From: Jeotgalicoccus sp.
GTDB taxonomy: Bacteria > Bacillota > Bacilli > Staphylococcales > Salinicoccaceae
Assembly: GCA_003513765.1 (NCBI GenBank)
Contig: DONT01000008.1
Location: 37,416 to 101,415, forward strand
Direction: 5' to 3'
DNA: 64,000 nucleotides
Below are positions 17,880-26,131 of this stretch, one piece after another. A program made the position numbers and the translations under genes. The notes beneath the pieces are model-generated. The model ran no database searches. It was not told the DNA's origin and saw only the letters and a program-made list of their open reading frames with translations. Numbering within the stretch: the first letter of the stretch is position 1; each line of letters begins with the position of its first letter.

Positions 17880-18203
17880 ATGGGAACATTTATCGCAATA
17901 TTATTCGCAGCATTTGTATTTTATTTTGTTATCAAATATGCAGTCAGACAAGCAATTATTGAAGCCAAAGTAAATGAATCTGATTTAAGCGTACAAGTCA
18001 GAGCAAATGATTTATTCAACAAGATACAGAATATGCAATATGAGATTGCTGCAGATACGAAATCTAAAGAAGTGAAATTGAAAGCAAAAGAAATATATGA
18101 TACAAGTTTTGATATTTTAATCTCTGACAGTACAGACGAAGAGAAGTATACACAGCTTAAAATTAAAGAGAATGAGATGATTCTATTACAAAGTGAGGGG
18201 TAA
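17880..18203 (+). CDS. Membrane-anchored helical protein, uncharacterised
   Basis: 107 residues: one N-terminal membrane helix (about 3-20), then a charged, mostly helical domain with coiled-coil tendency (ADTKSKEVKLKAKEIYD). Start supported by AAGGAG 8 bp upstream; the gene begins 6 bp after the previous stop. Likely cotranscribed with its neighbours. Function unknown. Confidence 0.65.
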   Translation: MGTFIAILFAAFVFYFVIKYAVRQAIIEAKVNESDLSVQVRANDLFNKIQNMQYEIAADTKSKEVKLKAKEIYDTSFDILISDSTDEEKYTQLKIKENEMILLQSEG

Positions 18204-18206
18204 ATT

Positions 18207-18416
18207 ATGAAGAAATTTCATGAAACACTTTACAAGACACCGGAATTAATCAAATTATTCATCGTATTTTTTCTATTCTTTTATCTCCTAAGCGACATAT
18301 TGCCGATGGGGGAAAGTGTTCCTGTAAGCATTGCAGGAGTGATTTGTGCAGGTCTTGGTGCAGGGCTACTTGCTGCATTATTCCAAAGACCGAAAGATAA
18401 GAAGAACGTAGAGTAA
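18207..18416 (+). CDS. Small two-helix membrane protein, uncharacterised
   Basis: 69 residues with membrane helices at about 16-31 and 40-59, and a basic tail (QRPKDKKNVE). GAGGGG lies just before the ATG; the gap to the previous gene is 3 bp. No family recognised. Confidence 0.63.
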   Translation: MKKFHETLYKTPELIKLFIVFFLFFYLLSDILPMGESVPVSIAGVICAGLGAGLLAALFQRPKDKKNVE

Positions 18417-18445
18417 AAGAAATATTTAAAAACGGAGGGCTGTTT

Positions 18446-18616
18446 ATGAATCAATCAAAGGATCCTGAATACATCGACCCTGCGAAATTACGATCTAAGA
18501 ATAAAAGACAGCTAGCAGGTCCAGTGAGTAAGACTGATACAGCATTTGGCATATTTGAGATAGTATTCTTTATACCGCGTTTAATTATGCAGGTAATAAG
18601 AGCAATCTTTAACTAA
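18446..18616 (+). CDS. 56-residue protein, uncharacterised
   Basis: ATG at 18446, 8 bp behind CGGAGGG, opens 56 codons ending in TAA at 18614-18616. The N-terminal half is polar and basic (DPAKLRSKNKRQ); the C-terminal ~25 residues are hydrophobic (FGIFEIVFFIPRLIMQVI) and may lie in or on the membrane. It is the last gene before a strong terminator and belongs with the small-membrane-protein run at 17442-18416. Function unknown; the good ribosome site is the main evidence. Confidence 0.6.
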   Translation: MNQSKDPEYIDPAKLRSKNKRQLAGPVSKTDTAFGIFEIVFFIPRLIMQVIRAIFN

Positions 18617-18651
18617 AACAGGTGACAGACGAAAGGTCTGCCACCTGTTTT
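18615..18651. terminator. Bidirectional terminator
   Basis: 16-bp stem with one mismatch (AAAACAGGTG arm at 18615-18630, partner 18636-18651) and a 5-nt loop, with A- and T-runs on both sides. Separates convergent transcription units. Confidence 0.88.
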
Positions 18652-19096
18652 ATGCAATATAAAAGATAAAAAGAATAAATCCGGCAAAACCTGCAATAAC
18701 AAGAATCAGAATAATATTTTCGAAGCCCGATTTATTAGGTTGGTTATCAGTATTAGATACTACATTGGGCTCTGCCGGTTTTCTGTTGATAAATTTCAGA
18801 ACTAATAAAACCACTGCTGCAAATAGTCCAAGAACGTAGGTGAATCCAATAAAAGAATAAAACTCGGGTCCTGAATTAAAAATACTTTTATCGTTTGTCA
18901 GTGTATATCCCATCGTCGTATAAGCAAGAACAAGCAGGATTATAAACAGAAGACCTGTCATTACCGCAGTTAAAATAAGTGAAAGAGATTTTCTGTTCTG
19001 ATGATTTTTCAGCAGTGCAGAAATCGGCATATAGAATATAATCTTCACTATCGGGTACATGGATAGAATTAAAAGTAACATTAAAAAGGTGGTCAT
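18650..19096 (-). CDS. Membrane protein, uncharacterised
   Basis: 148 residues with about four membrane helices (near 2-22, 41-62, 82-103 and 127-147) and a polar loop NPVVSNTDNQPNKSG-like between the third and fourth. The ribosome site (AAGGCG) is weak. It lies 25 bp downstream of the SDR gene on the same strand and could be cotranscribed. No family recognised. Confidence 0.62.
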   Translation of the reverse strand: MTTFLMLLLILSMYPIVKIIFYMPISALLKNHQNRKSLSLILTAVMTGLLFIILLVLAYTTMGYTLTNDKSIFNSGPEFYSFIGFTYVLGLFAAVVLLVLKFINRKPAEPNVVSNTDNQPNKSGFENIILILVIAGFAGFILFIFYIA

Positions 19097-19121
19097 AGCA
19101 TCACGCCTTACTATTTATATT

Positions 19122-19961
19122 TTATAGGTGAGTTAAATTCAGTACATCCAGTGTAGCTGATATGAGGTAGTTGCGCGCATCTATATCATTACCATGCTTT
19201 TTAAGCGGCAGGATTTCACCGTTATGTATATACTTGCCGTTATATCTTTCGGGTGATTCCACAGCTTTGACTGTCGATACACTACCCTCATCAGGTGAAA
19301 GAAAAAATGGATCCAGTGTTTTATAAACCAGATTGCCAAAGCGTTCATTTTTTGGTGTTTTACCTAAATTAGTCGATACAGCACCTGGATGCACAGCGGT
19401 CGTTTTCAAGCCCTCTTCATGGTATGCATCATATAATGCCTGCATCAAGTAAAGTGTGCCAAGTTTTGACTGACCGTAGCTCGTAATCGGATTAAATTTC
19501 TTTCGTTTAAAATAGGGTGCAGTTAATGGTGAGAACTTATAACCATTCGATGATACGACGACAATTTGCTTTACTTCACTGTTAAGTACCAATGGGAGCA
19601 GCAGATGAGTCAGATAGAAATGGCCGATATAATTCGTGCCCATCATCATTTCAAAACCGTCTTTAGTTTCCTGTCTCGATAAAGACACCACGCCTGCATT
19701 TAACACAAGATGATTAATAGAATCATACTTCTCTTTCATTTCAGCTGCCGCTTTTTCAATTGAAGCAAGTTCGCTTAAATCACAATGAATTAAATCCACA
19801 TGTACAGCGGAATGAGTTATTATTTCATTTTTTAAGACTTCACCTTTATTTAAATTCCGGACTAAGAGTACAATCCGGTCAACCTTCTTAGATAATGCTA
19901 AAGCCGTTGCTCTACCGATACCTGAAGTCGGTCCTGTAATAGCCAGTATATTTTCTTTCAT
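19122..19961 (-). CDS. Short-chain dehydrogenase/reductase (retinol-dehydrogenase-like)
   Basis: Cytosolic NAD(P)-dependent oxidoreductase of 279 residues. Cofactor motif GPTSGIGRATA (TGxxxGxG), the NAG motif LVLNAGVVS, and the catalytic Tyr-x-x-x-Lys as YGQSK are all present, followed by AVHPGAVSTNLG. The longer C-terminus is like plant- and animal-type retinol dehydrogenases. RBS GGTGG precedes the ATG. Substrate unknown. Confidence 0.85.
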   Translation of the reverse strand: MKENILAITGPTSGIGRATALALSKKVDRIVLLVRNLNKGEVLKNEIITHSAVHVDLIHCDLSELASIEKAAAEMKEKYDSINHLVLNAGVVSLSRQETKDGFEMMMGTNYIGHFYLTHLLLPLVLNSEVKQIVVVSSNGYKFSPLTAPYFKRKKFNPITSYGQSKLGTLYLMQALYDAYHEEGLKTTAVHPGAVSTNLGKTPKNERFGNLVYKTLDPFFLSPDEGSVSTVKAVESPERYNGKYIHNGEILPLKKHGNDIDARNYLISATLDVLNLTHL

Positions 19962-20033
19962 TGAACCACCATTTTCTGTAAGTTTAATATCCTTACAATA
20001 AGTATAGACACAATTAATTTAGTAAGAAAGAAA

Positions 20034-20063
20034 AAACCTTCTGACTTAGTTGTCAGAAGGGTC
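20034..20063 (-). terminator. Intrinsic terminator of the MFS transporter gene
   Basis: On the minus strand CCTTCTGAC/GTCAGAAGG forms a 9-bp stem with a 6-nt loop, followed by a T-run. The stop codon (20046-20048) lies in the loop and stem. Confidence 0.85.
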
Positions 20064-21269
20064 TACTATAAATTTATCGAAATTATTTTCTTTTTTATTG
20101 CCGATAATTGTAATCAGTATAAATGCCAGTGCATAAATCACAAGCAGTATAAGCATCGTGTAGTTGTGATTCTGTGTTGAGTCATAAATAAAGCCGATAA
20201 CAAATGGGAACAGTCCGCCAATAATACAGCCGCCTGTTTGCATCATGGCAGTCCAGGAGTTCGCTCCGTTTGCAGTCAATGTTTCATCAAGCGGCAGCAT
20301 TAAGGCTGCAGAGTATAAGCCGCCGAGCGGAATACCCATCATAAATGCTCCAATCCACATCAACGTGTGATCTCCAGTCCAGAACAATAATGTCGCAGCA
20401 GTGCCTGCTACTAAGATAAAATAGATCCAGTTTCTTCGTGCCGGATATTTCTCCATCATTATTGGAAGCAAGAGGTTAAATATAACCTGAACAGACATGA
20501 CCGCACTTAACAGCATGCCGCCCTGAATCATCGTCATGCCGTTTTCGACTGACATCGGCACAAGCCATGTAATTGACGAGAAATATATGGCAGCCTGCAG
20601 TGCATAAAACAGCATGAATAAATACGGTTTAAGCTGTTTCCACGGAGATGGAAACTTATACTTAACTTCTGAAACTTCCTGTTTAGGCAGTTTGCTGTTG
20701 TCGCCGGTTTTTAAGACGAAAGCGACGACCAGTACGCCGAACAATGCGAATGCTGACCAGATAGCCAGTGCAAACATAAACGAGTCGGACACTTCAAAAA
20801 ATATTCCTGTGAAGGCAGCACTTGCTGCAGAGCCCATGCTCATAAAGAACGTTGAAATTCCGATAGCAATGGCCGCGTGCCCCGGGAAATACTTTTTAAT
20901 GACAGAAGACATTGTCGGACCGAGTACCGCAATCGCAAGACCGATTAGAAATGCAGTGATAAGCAGTGTTGAGAAGCCAGGTAAGAAACCGCGAAGTGCT
21001 GTTGCGACACCTAAGACTGACAGCATAAGTATTAAAGTAAATTTAGAACCGTACTTTTTATTTAAAACAGTAGCGAGTGATGCAAAAATTCCCATACATA
21101 ATACGGGAACAGTAGTCAGAAGACTGGCCTGTGCATTAGACAGGGAGAGCGATGTGCGTATCGTGTCCATAAGCGGACCGACTGAGGTAATACCGAGACG
21201 GAGATTAAGCGAGATGGCAGCAATGACGAAGAGCAGCAAGAAAGTATTCTTATTATATATTTTGTTCAA
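20046..21269 (-). CDS. CynX/NimT-family MFS transporter
   Basis: Twelve-helix transporter of 407 residues. The N-terminus has LRLGITSVGPLMDTIRTSLSLS, with the conserved LSxxQAxLLTTVP loop, typical of the CynX/NimT (cyanate or nitroimidazole) family, B. subtilis YycB being a relative. Start is TTG at 21269 behind GGGGGAC. The gene diverges from a LysR regulator across 124 bp, so the regulator probably controls it. The substrate is unknown; the neighbouring amide and dipeptide hydrolases suggest a nitrogen compound. Confidence 0.83.
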   Translation of the reverse strand: MNKIYNKNTFLLLFVIAAISLNLRLGITSVGPLMDTIRTSLSLSNAQASLLTTVPVLCMGIFASLATVLNKKYGSKFTLILMLSVLGVATALRGFLPGFSTLLITAFLIGLAIAVLGPTMSSVIKKYFPGHAAIAIGISTFFMSMGSAASAAFTGIFFEVSDSFMFALAIWSAFALFGVLVVAFVLKTGDNSKLPKQEVSEVKYKFPSPWKQLKPYLFMLFYALQAAIYFSSITWLVPMSVENGMTMIQGGMLLSAVMSVQVIFNLLLPIMMEKYPARRNWIYFILVAGTAATLLFWTGDHTLMWIGAFMMGIPLGGLYSAALMLPLDETLTANGANSWTAMMQTGGCIIGGLFPFVIGFIYDSTQNHNYTMLILLVIYALAFILITIIGNKKENNFDKFIVDPSDN

Positions 21270-21393
21270 ATTCCGTCCCCCAATGTTTTGTGTTTTTCAT
21301 ATCTTTATACTTATGATAGCATTGTCATTGATATACATAAAATATTAATAAAATTGGTTTTAGTTACTTTTATCATATACATGAGGTGGGAAC

Positions 21394-22320
21394 ATGGACA
21401 TTCGTCAATTACGGTACTTTATAGTGCTGGCAGAAGAAAAGCAAGTATCAGCAGCCGCTAAGAAGCTGTTTATGTCGCAGCCGCCATTAAGCCAGCAGCT
21501 GAAAAACATGGAGAACTCCTTGGGCGAGCAGCTGTTTGAAAGAAGCGGGAAGTTTTTAGAACTGACAGAAGCGGGTAAAACGTTATATAAGTATGCCATT
21601 CAAATTACACAGATGATGGAAGAAGCCAAAAGTGAGGTCGCAGATGTGGGTGCCGGCATGGACGGCAGATTATCAGTCGGTATTAATACATTTTCATTAT
21701 CCAATATGAACGAAGTGTTTCATGACTTCAGAAGCAGGTTCCCGAAAATAAAATACAGAATCCAGCAGAACGAATCATCTCTGTTATGTTATTTACTGAA
21801 AGAGCGGGAAATAGAGCTGGCAATCGTGAGACTGCCTCTGGAAATTAATGACTTTACTCTTCAGCATTTATACAGCGAGCCGTTTTATGTTGTGACTTCT
21901 AAAGAAAAGAAGTTTTTTGAAGGTGAAGCAACGCTGAAAGAAATCAGCAGATATCCGCTTGTGCTGCCGAGCATTGAAGGACTTGGGGTATATTATTCAA
22001 TACACGAAGCATTTTCAAAAGCAAAAATACAGCCGGACGTTATTGCTGAGTTTTCCGATTTAAAACTGATGATGGAACTGGTCTCTACAAATTTTGGTAT
22101 ATCAATCGTGCCGGAATCGCTCCTTCACCTATACAGTGAATATCCGGTAAATGTTTATAAAATTGCAGAATCAGAAAGCCTGACAGGCGATGTTGGCTTA
22201 ATCTGGCTGAAGGATCACAGGCTGTCAAAAGCAGCTCAGAACTTTACAGATATACTGACAGCAGCTGTAAAAGAGAAACCCGGAAATGAAGAATTTTTAA
22301 AAAGAGGAGAGGACGCATGA
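21394..22320 (+). CDS. LysR family transcriptional regulator
   Basis: 308-residue DNA-binding regulator. The winged-helix domain is at 1-60 (MDIRQLRYFIVLAEE, then AAKKLFMSQPPLSQQLKNME, key residues SQPPLSQQ), followed by a periplasmic-binding-like effector domain. AGGTGG precedes the ATG. Position between a divergent MFS transporter and a transporter/dipeptidase cluster suggests control of both sides. The stop overlaps the next ATG (ATGA). Confidence 0.9.
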   Translation: MDIRQLRYFIVLAEEKQVSAAAKKLFMSQPPLSQQLKNMENSLGEQLFERSGKFLELTEAGKTLYKYAIQITQMMEEAKSEVADVGAGMDGRLSVGINTFSLSNMNEVFHDFRSRFPKIKYRIQQNESSLLCYLLKEREIELAIVRLPLEINDFTLQHLYSEPFYVVTSKEKKFFEGEATLKEISRYPLVLPSIEGLGVYYSIHEAFSKAKIQPDVIAEFSDLKLMMELVSTNFGISIVPESLLHLYSEYPVNVYKIAESESLTGDVGLIWLKDHRLSKAAQNFTDILTAAVKEKPGNEEFLKRGEDA

Positions 22321-22526
22321 AGAAAGTAATTACAGAAGCAGTAAAACTGTTTAAGAGAAAAGATGTCGAGAAAGATAAAGAATATAAAAGTAAGGTGGAC
22401 CAGGAAAAAGTGAAGAGAAATATTGAAGCGGCAAAAGAAAGACTGGAAGACCCGAACCTCACAATGTGCCAGCGTCAAGAATATCAGAAAGCACTGGATA
22501 GTTTGAAAAAATACAAAAAAGATTAA
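22317..22526 (+). CDS. Small charged protein, uncharacterised
   Basis: 69 residues, very rich in Lys and Glu, predicted helical or coiled coil throughout (KDKEYKSKVDQEKVKRNIEA). The start overlaps the regulator's stop by 4 bp (ATGA) and GGAGAGG lies just upstream, so it is translationally coupled. No family recognised. Confidence 0.6.
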   Translation: MKKVITEAVKLFKRKDVEKDKEYKSKVDQEKVKRNIEAAKERLEDPNLTMCQRQEYQKALDSLKKYKKD

Positions 22527-22548
22527 TCAAAGAGAGAAGGATATAGAC

Positions 22549-23490
22549 GTGCTGAACAGTTTTAACAGCAGGATACAGGAGCTGATGCCGATACTCACAC
22601 CGCTGTGTGTGGTGCTTGGCGTAATATTTCATAATATCGGCGGACATCTGTTATTTTTAGTGCCGATTCTATTTGCGTTTATGACATTTACAGGCAGTTT
22701 AGGAATGAGATTCACCGATGTAAAAGTATTTAAAAAACATCCCGGCGCTATTTTATTTGTTATTTTATTTTTACATATTTTAATGCCGGTATGGGCGTAT
22801 TTTTTATCATCCTTTATTTTTGACGATCACCTGCTCGTCATCGGATTTGTGATTTCAGTTGCAGTGCCGACGGGGGTCACTAGCATTATCTGGATTAGCA
22901 TATGCAGGGGGAACTTTCCGCTCGGGCTGTCAATTATCTTAATCGATACGCTGCTTGCGCCGTTTATACTGCCGGTCATTCTGGATGCACTTGCCGGCGA
23001 AGCGATAAAGCTTGATACCGCATCAATTATCCTGGATCTAATCTGGATGATCGTCCTGCCGTCGATTTTAGGCCTGGTAATCAGTGAATTAAGAAAAGGC
23101 CGGGTGAAAGAGATGAGCCAGATGCTCGCACCGTTCTCAAAACTGAGTCTGTTCGGTATTGTTGCCATTAACAGCAGTGCTGTTGCGCCGTTTTTAACAG
23201 ATATTACTTTGGAACTGATCGGGGTCATTCTGTTCGTCTTTATACTTGCCGGATCCGGTTACGGTCTCGCCTTAATACTCGGACATTTACTTTTCAGAAA
23301 TACACAGACTGTCACTTCACTCGTCTTTTTAGGCGGTATGAGAAATATTGCCATCGGTACAGTTATTGCTGTAACTTACTTCCCGCCAAAAGTTGCCATG
23401 CCTGTCGTATTTGGAATGCTGTTCCAGCAAGTGTTGGCATCGCTTTATGCTAAAGTAGTCAATAAATATCAGATGAAGTATGAAGTGTAA
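22549..23490 (+). CDS. Bile acid:sodium symporter family (BASS-like) transporter
   Basis: 313 residues and about nine or ten membrane helices. The N-terminal half has FMTFTGSLGMRFTDVKVF, and the family pattern VAVPTGVTSIIWISICRGN (broken-helix region) is visible. The C-terminal LGGMRNIAIGTVIAV stretch matches the second crossing helix. Start is GTG at 22549 behind GAAGG. Sodium-driven organic anion uptake is the family role. The isoaspartyl dipeptidase 21 bp downstream suggests an amino-acid-like or dicarboxylate substrate (inference). Confidence 0.82.
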   Translation: MLNSFNSRIQELMPILTPLCVVLGVIFHNIGGHLLFLVPILFAFMTFTGSLGMRFTDVKVFKKHPGAILFVILFLHILMPVWAYFLSSFIFDDHLLVIGFVISVAVPTGVTSIIWISICRGNFPLGLSIILIDTLLAPFILPVILDALAGEAIKLDTASIILDLIWMIVLPSILGLVISELRKGRVKEMSQMLAPFSKLSLFGIVAINSSAVAPFLTDITLELIGVILFVFILAGSGYGLALILGHLLFRNTQTVTSLVFLGGMRNIAIGTVIAVTYFPPKVAMPVVFGMLFQQVLASLYAKVVNKYQMKYEV

Positions 23491-23511
23491 TTAATTACAG
23501 GAGATGATTGA

Positions 23512-24660
23512 ATGATTACTTTAATAAAAAATGCTGAAGTTTATGCACCGGAAAGTTTAGGCAGACAATCTATTCTAATATTCAACGATAAAATAGCGAA
23601 AATCGGAGATATTAATGAAAAATCAGTTACTGGTATTGGTGTGGATTACAAAATCATTGATGCTGGCGGAGATATCATTACACCTGGCTTTATCGATCCT
23701 CATATCCATCTCGTCGGCGGCGGCGGAGAAGGCGGATTTGCAACGCGCACACCGGAAGTTCAGCTCAGTGATCTGATTCAATCAGGCATTACTTCAGTTG
23801 CAGGACTTCTTGGAACAGACGGAACAACACGCCATCTGGAATCGCTGCTCGCAAAAGCGCGGGGACTTGAAATTGAAGGTATCTCTACATATATTTATAC
23901 GGGGAATTACGATGTGCCGACGCCGACGATTACCGGAAGTGTAAAAGACGATGCGATTTTAATCGACAAGGTAATCGGTACTGCAGAAATCGCAATATCA
24001 GACTCACGTTCGGGACAGCCGAGTGTACACGAACTGGCGAAGATAGTCGGACAGACAAGAGTCGGGGGTATGTTGAGCGGTAAAGCGGGCATTACACACT
24101 TCCATACAGGACCTGGAAAAGCATACTTATCGATTCTGCATCAGCTGCTTGATGAATATGAACTGCCCGCCTCAAACCTGCATGTCACACATGTCACACG
24201 CAGTAAGGCACTTTTTGATGACGCGATAAAACTTGCTTCACGCGGTGCTTTTGTTGATATTACGGCAGATGAAGAAACGTTTGAATGGATTGCGTATTAT
24301 AAAAAGAACAAGGGTGATATGTCTAAATTGACCATCTCATCAGACGGCAACGGGAGTCTGCCGGTATTTAATGAAGCTGGCGAGTTGCTGGGCTTAGGCG
24401 TAGCGAGTACACGAACGATGTATGAACAAATAGTTAAGACGATAAAAGCGGGAGAGCTGACGGTCGAAGAAGTATTGAGACTGGTCACAGCGAATACCGC
24501 AGAAGCATTGAAGCTTAAAAACAAAGGTGTAATCGCAGAAGGTTTAGATGCAGATATACTTATATTGTCTAAAGACACATTTGAAATCGAGCACGTCATC
24601 GCTAAAGGGCAGCACATGATTGAAAACAAAGTGGTTATTGTGAAGGGGACGTTTGAGTAG
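23512..24660 (+). CDS. iadA: Isoaspartyl dipeptidase
   Basis: Metal-dependent amidohydrolase that cleaves beta-aspartyl dipeptides formed from damaged proteins. Motifs: H64-x-H66 in IDPHIHLVGGGGEGG, THFHTGPG, THVTRS and the catalytic Asp in SSDGNGSLP; TRTPEVQLS and GLLGTDG match E. coli IadA closely. Where the E. coli enzyme has its carbamylated lysine (before AISD), this protein has Glu159 (AEIAISD), so the bimetal site must be bridged differently. Length 382 is normal. GGAGATG precedes the ATG. In a cluster with a BASS-like transporter and an acetamidase. Confidence 0.92.
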   Translation: MITLIKNAEVYAPESLGRQSILIFNDKIAKIGDINEKSVTGIGVDYKIIDAGGDIITPGFIDPHIHLVGGGGEGGFATRTPEVQLSDLIQSGITSVAGLLGTDGTTRHLESLLAKARGLEIEGISTYIYTGNYDVPTPTITGSVKDDAILIDKVIGTAEIAISDSRSGQPSVHELAKIVGQTRVGGMLSGKAGITHFHTGPGKAYLSILHQLLDEYELPASNLHVTHVTRSKALFDDAIKLASRGAFVDITADEETFEWIAYYKKNKGDMSKLTISSDGNGSLPVFNEAGELLGLGVASTRTMYEQIVKTIKAGELTVEEVLRLVTANTAEALKLKNKGVIAEGLDADILILSKDTFEIEHVIAKGQHMIENKVVIVKGTFE

Positions 24661-24738
24661 ACTGTTTTTAATTTATTTAACAGAATAATTAGAATTTTAT
24701 CATCTTCAGAGTATAATAGAATACAAGGAGATGATGAC

Positions 24739-26040
24739 ATGAAGAATCAAAATTTTAAGCAGACTGTTTACGTCGATCAGTTCACTAACGGTACTTTAGA
24801 TCCAAGCGAAGAAATGTCATTCCACGTTAAGAACAACGGTAATATTGTTGCGAATACTGCACCCGGCTGCTGGGGACCAATGATTACTCCGGAACTGAAA
24901 GGCGGTCACGAAGTCACAAAACCTGTGTATGTTGAGGGTGCTGAGGTTGGGGATGCGATTGCGATTAAAATTAACTCAATCAGAGTGACTTCGACAGCAA
25001 CAGCGTCAGGGCACGATATGCCGATGGATGGCCGCTTTAACGGGGATCCATTTGTAGCAGGTGTCTGTCCAAACTGCGGAGCAAAGAATCCTAAAACAGT
25101 AATTAAAGGAATTGGACAGGGCGCAATAAGATGTGTGGTATGTGATGAAGACGTGACACCATTTACATTCACTAATGCTTATACGATTGTCTTTAACGAA
25201 GAGAAATCACTAGGTATTACTTTAAATAAGGAAGCCGCTGAGAAGATCGCTAAAGATGCAAAAGAATACATGAATACACCGGAGAATTCTATTCAAAACC
25301 CGGTTGTTACATTTGCACCACATGATATTGTTGGTGCGGTGGCCAGGGTTATCCCATTTTTAGGACAGCTCGGTACAGTGCCGAAAAGTGCTTTTCCGGA
25401 TTCACATAATGCCGGTGACTTTGGTCAGTTTTTAATCAATGCACCTCATGAATATGCAAAAACAGTTGAAGAACTGGAAGACAGAACCGATGGTCATATG
25501 GATATAAACAGAGTGAGAGAAGGCGCAATTATTTTATGTCCTGTTAAAGTTCCAGGCGGCGGTGTGTATCTTGGTGATATGCATGCCATGCAGGGAAACG
25601 GTGAAATTGCAGGTCATACAACAGATGTTGCCGGTATTGTCGACTTGAATGTAAAAGTATTAAAAGGATTGGATATTGACGGTCCAATTCTCTTGCCAAT
25701 AGAGGAAGACTTACCACCTGTTGCCAAGCCGTTTACAGAGAAAGAAATTGCTAAAGCTAAACAGCTTGCTGCAGAATGGAATGTCGATAAGCTGGAATCA
25801 TCATATCCGTTATCATTTGTTGGAACAGGTGCAGCTTTGAATGAAGCGACAATGAACGGACTGGACAGAGCTGCTAATTTCTTAGGGATAGAAATTACAG
25901 AAGTAATGAACAGAGCAACAATTACGGGTTCAATCGATATAGGACGAAATCCGGGTGTGGTTACAGTAACGTTTCTGGTTCCAATGACCATGCTTGAAAA
26001 AGTGAAGCTGGATATGATTGCGGAAGAACATTACAGCTGA
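24739..26040 (+). CDS. Acetamidase/formamidase family protein
   Basis: Cytosolic amidase of the FmdA/AmdA family, releasing ammonia from small amides. Family features: VANTAPGCWGPMITPE near the N-terminus, VKVPGGGVYLGDMHAMQGNGE with the metal-binding DMHAxQGDGE-like motif, and AGHTTDVAG. A zinc-ribbon-like insert is visible: C110-x-x-C113 and C132-x-x-C135. Length 433 is slightly long for the family. Start ATG behind AGGAGATG. It follows iadA by 78 bp and ends at a terminator, so it may be cotranscribed with iadA. Substrate not determined. Confidence 0.86.
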   Translation: MKNQNFKQTVYVDQFTNGTLDPSEEMSFHVKNNGNIVANTAPGCWGPMITPELKGGHEVTKPVYVEGAEVGDAIAIKINSIRVTSTATASGHDMPMDGRFNGDPFVAGVCPNCGAKNPKTVIKGIGQGAIRCVVCDEDVTPFTFTNAYTIVFNEEKSLGITLNKEAAEKIAKDAKEYMNTPENSIQNPVVTFAPHDIVGAVARVIPFLGQLGTVPKSAFPDSHNAGDFGQFLINAPHEYAKTVEELEDRTDGHMDINRVREGAIILCPVKVPGGGVYLGDMHAMQGNGEIAGHTTDVAGIVDLNVKVLKGLDIDGPILLPIEEDLPPVAKPFTEKEIAKAKQLAAEWNVDKLESSYPLSFVGTGAALNEATMNGLDRAANFLGIEITEVMNRATITGSIDIGRNPGVVTVTFLVPMTMLEKVKLDMIAEEHYS

Positions 26041-26078
26041 TTAATAAAAATTTAAAAGAGTCTGAAGAAATTTAAAGC

Positions 26079-26113
26079 CCGCTTATCTCTATGTGATAAG
26101 CGGACTGTTTTGC
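26079..26113. terminator. Intrinsic terminator between convergent genes
   Basis: Stem CCGCTTATC/GATAAGCGG (26079-26087 and 26095-26103) with a 7-nt loop, followed by a T-rich run. Serves the amidase gene; the opposite strand has a weaker T-run. Confidence 0.75.
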
Positions 26114-26131
26114 TGGTTAAATTATAGATAA

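Noticed and set aside
20614..21348. 244-codon plus-strand frame antisense to the MFS transporter
   Set aside because: Shadow of the transporter gene; low-complexity composition and no ribosome site.
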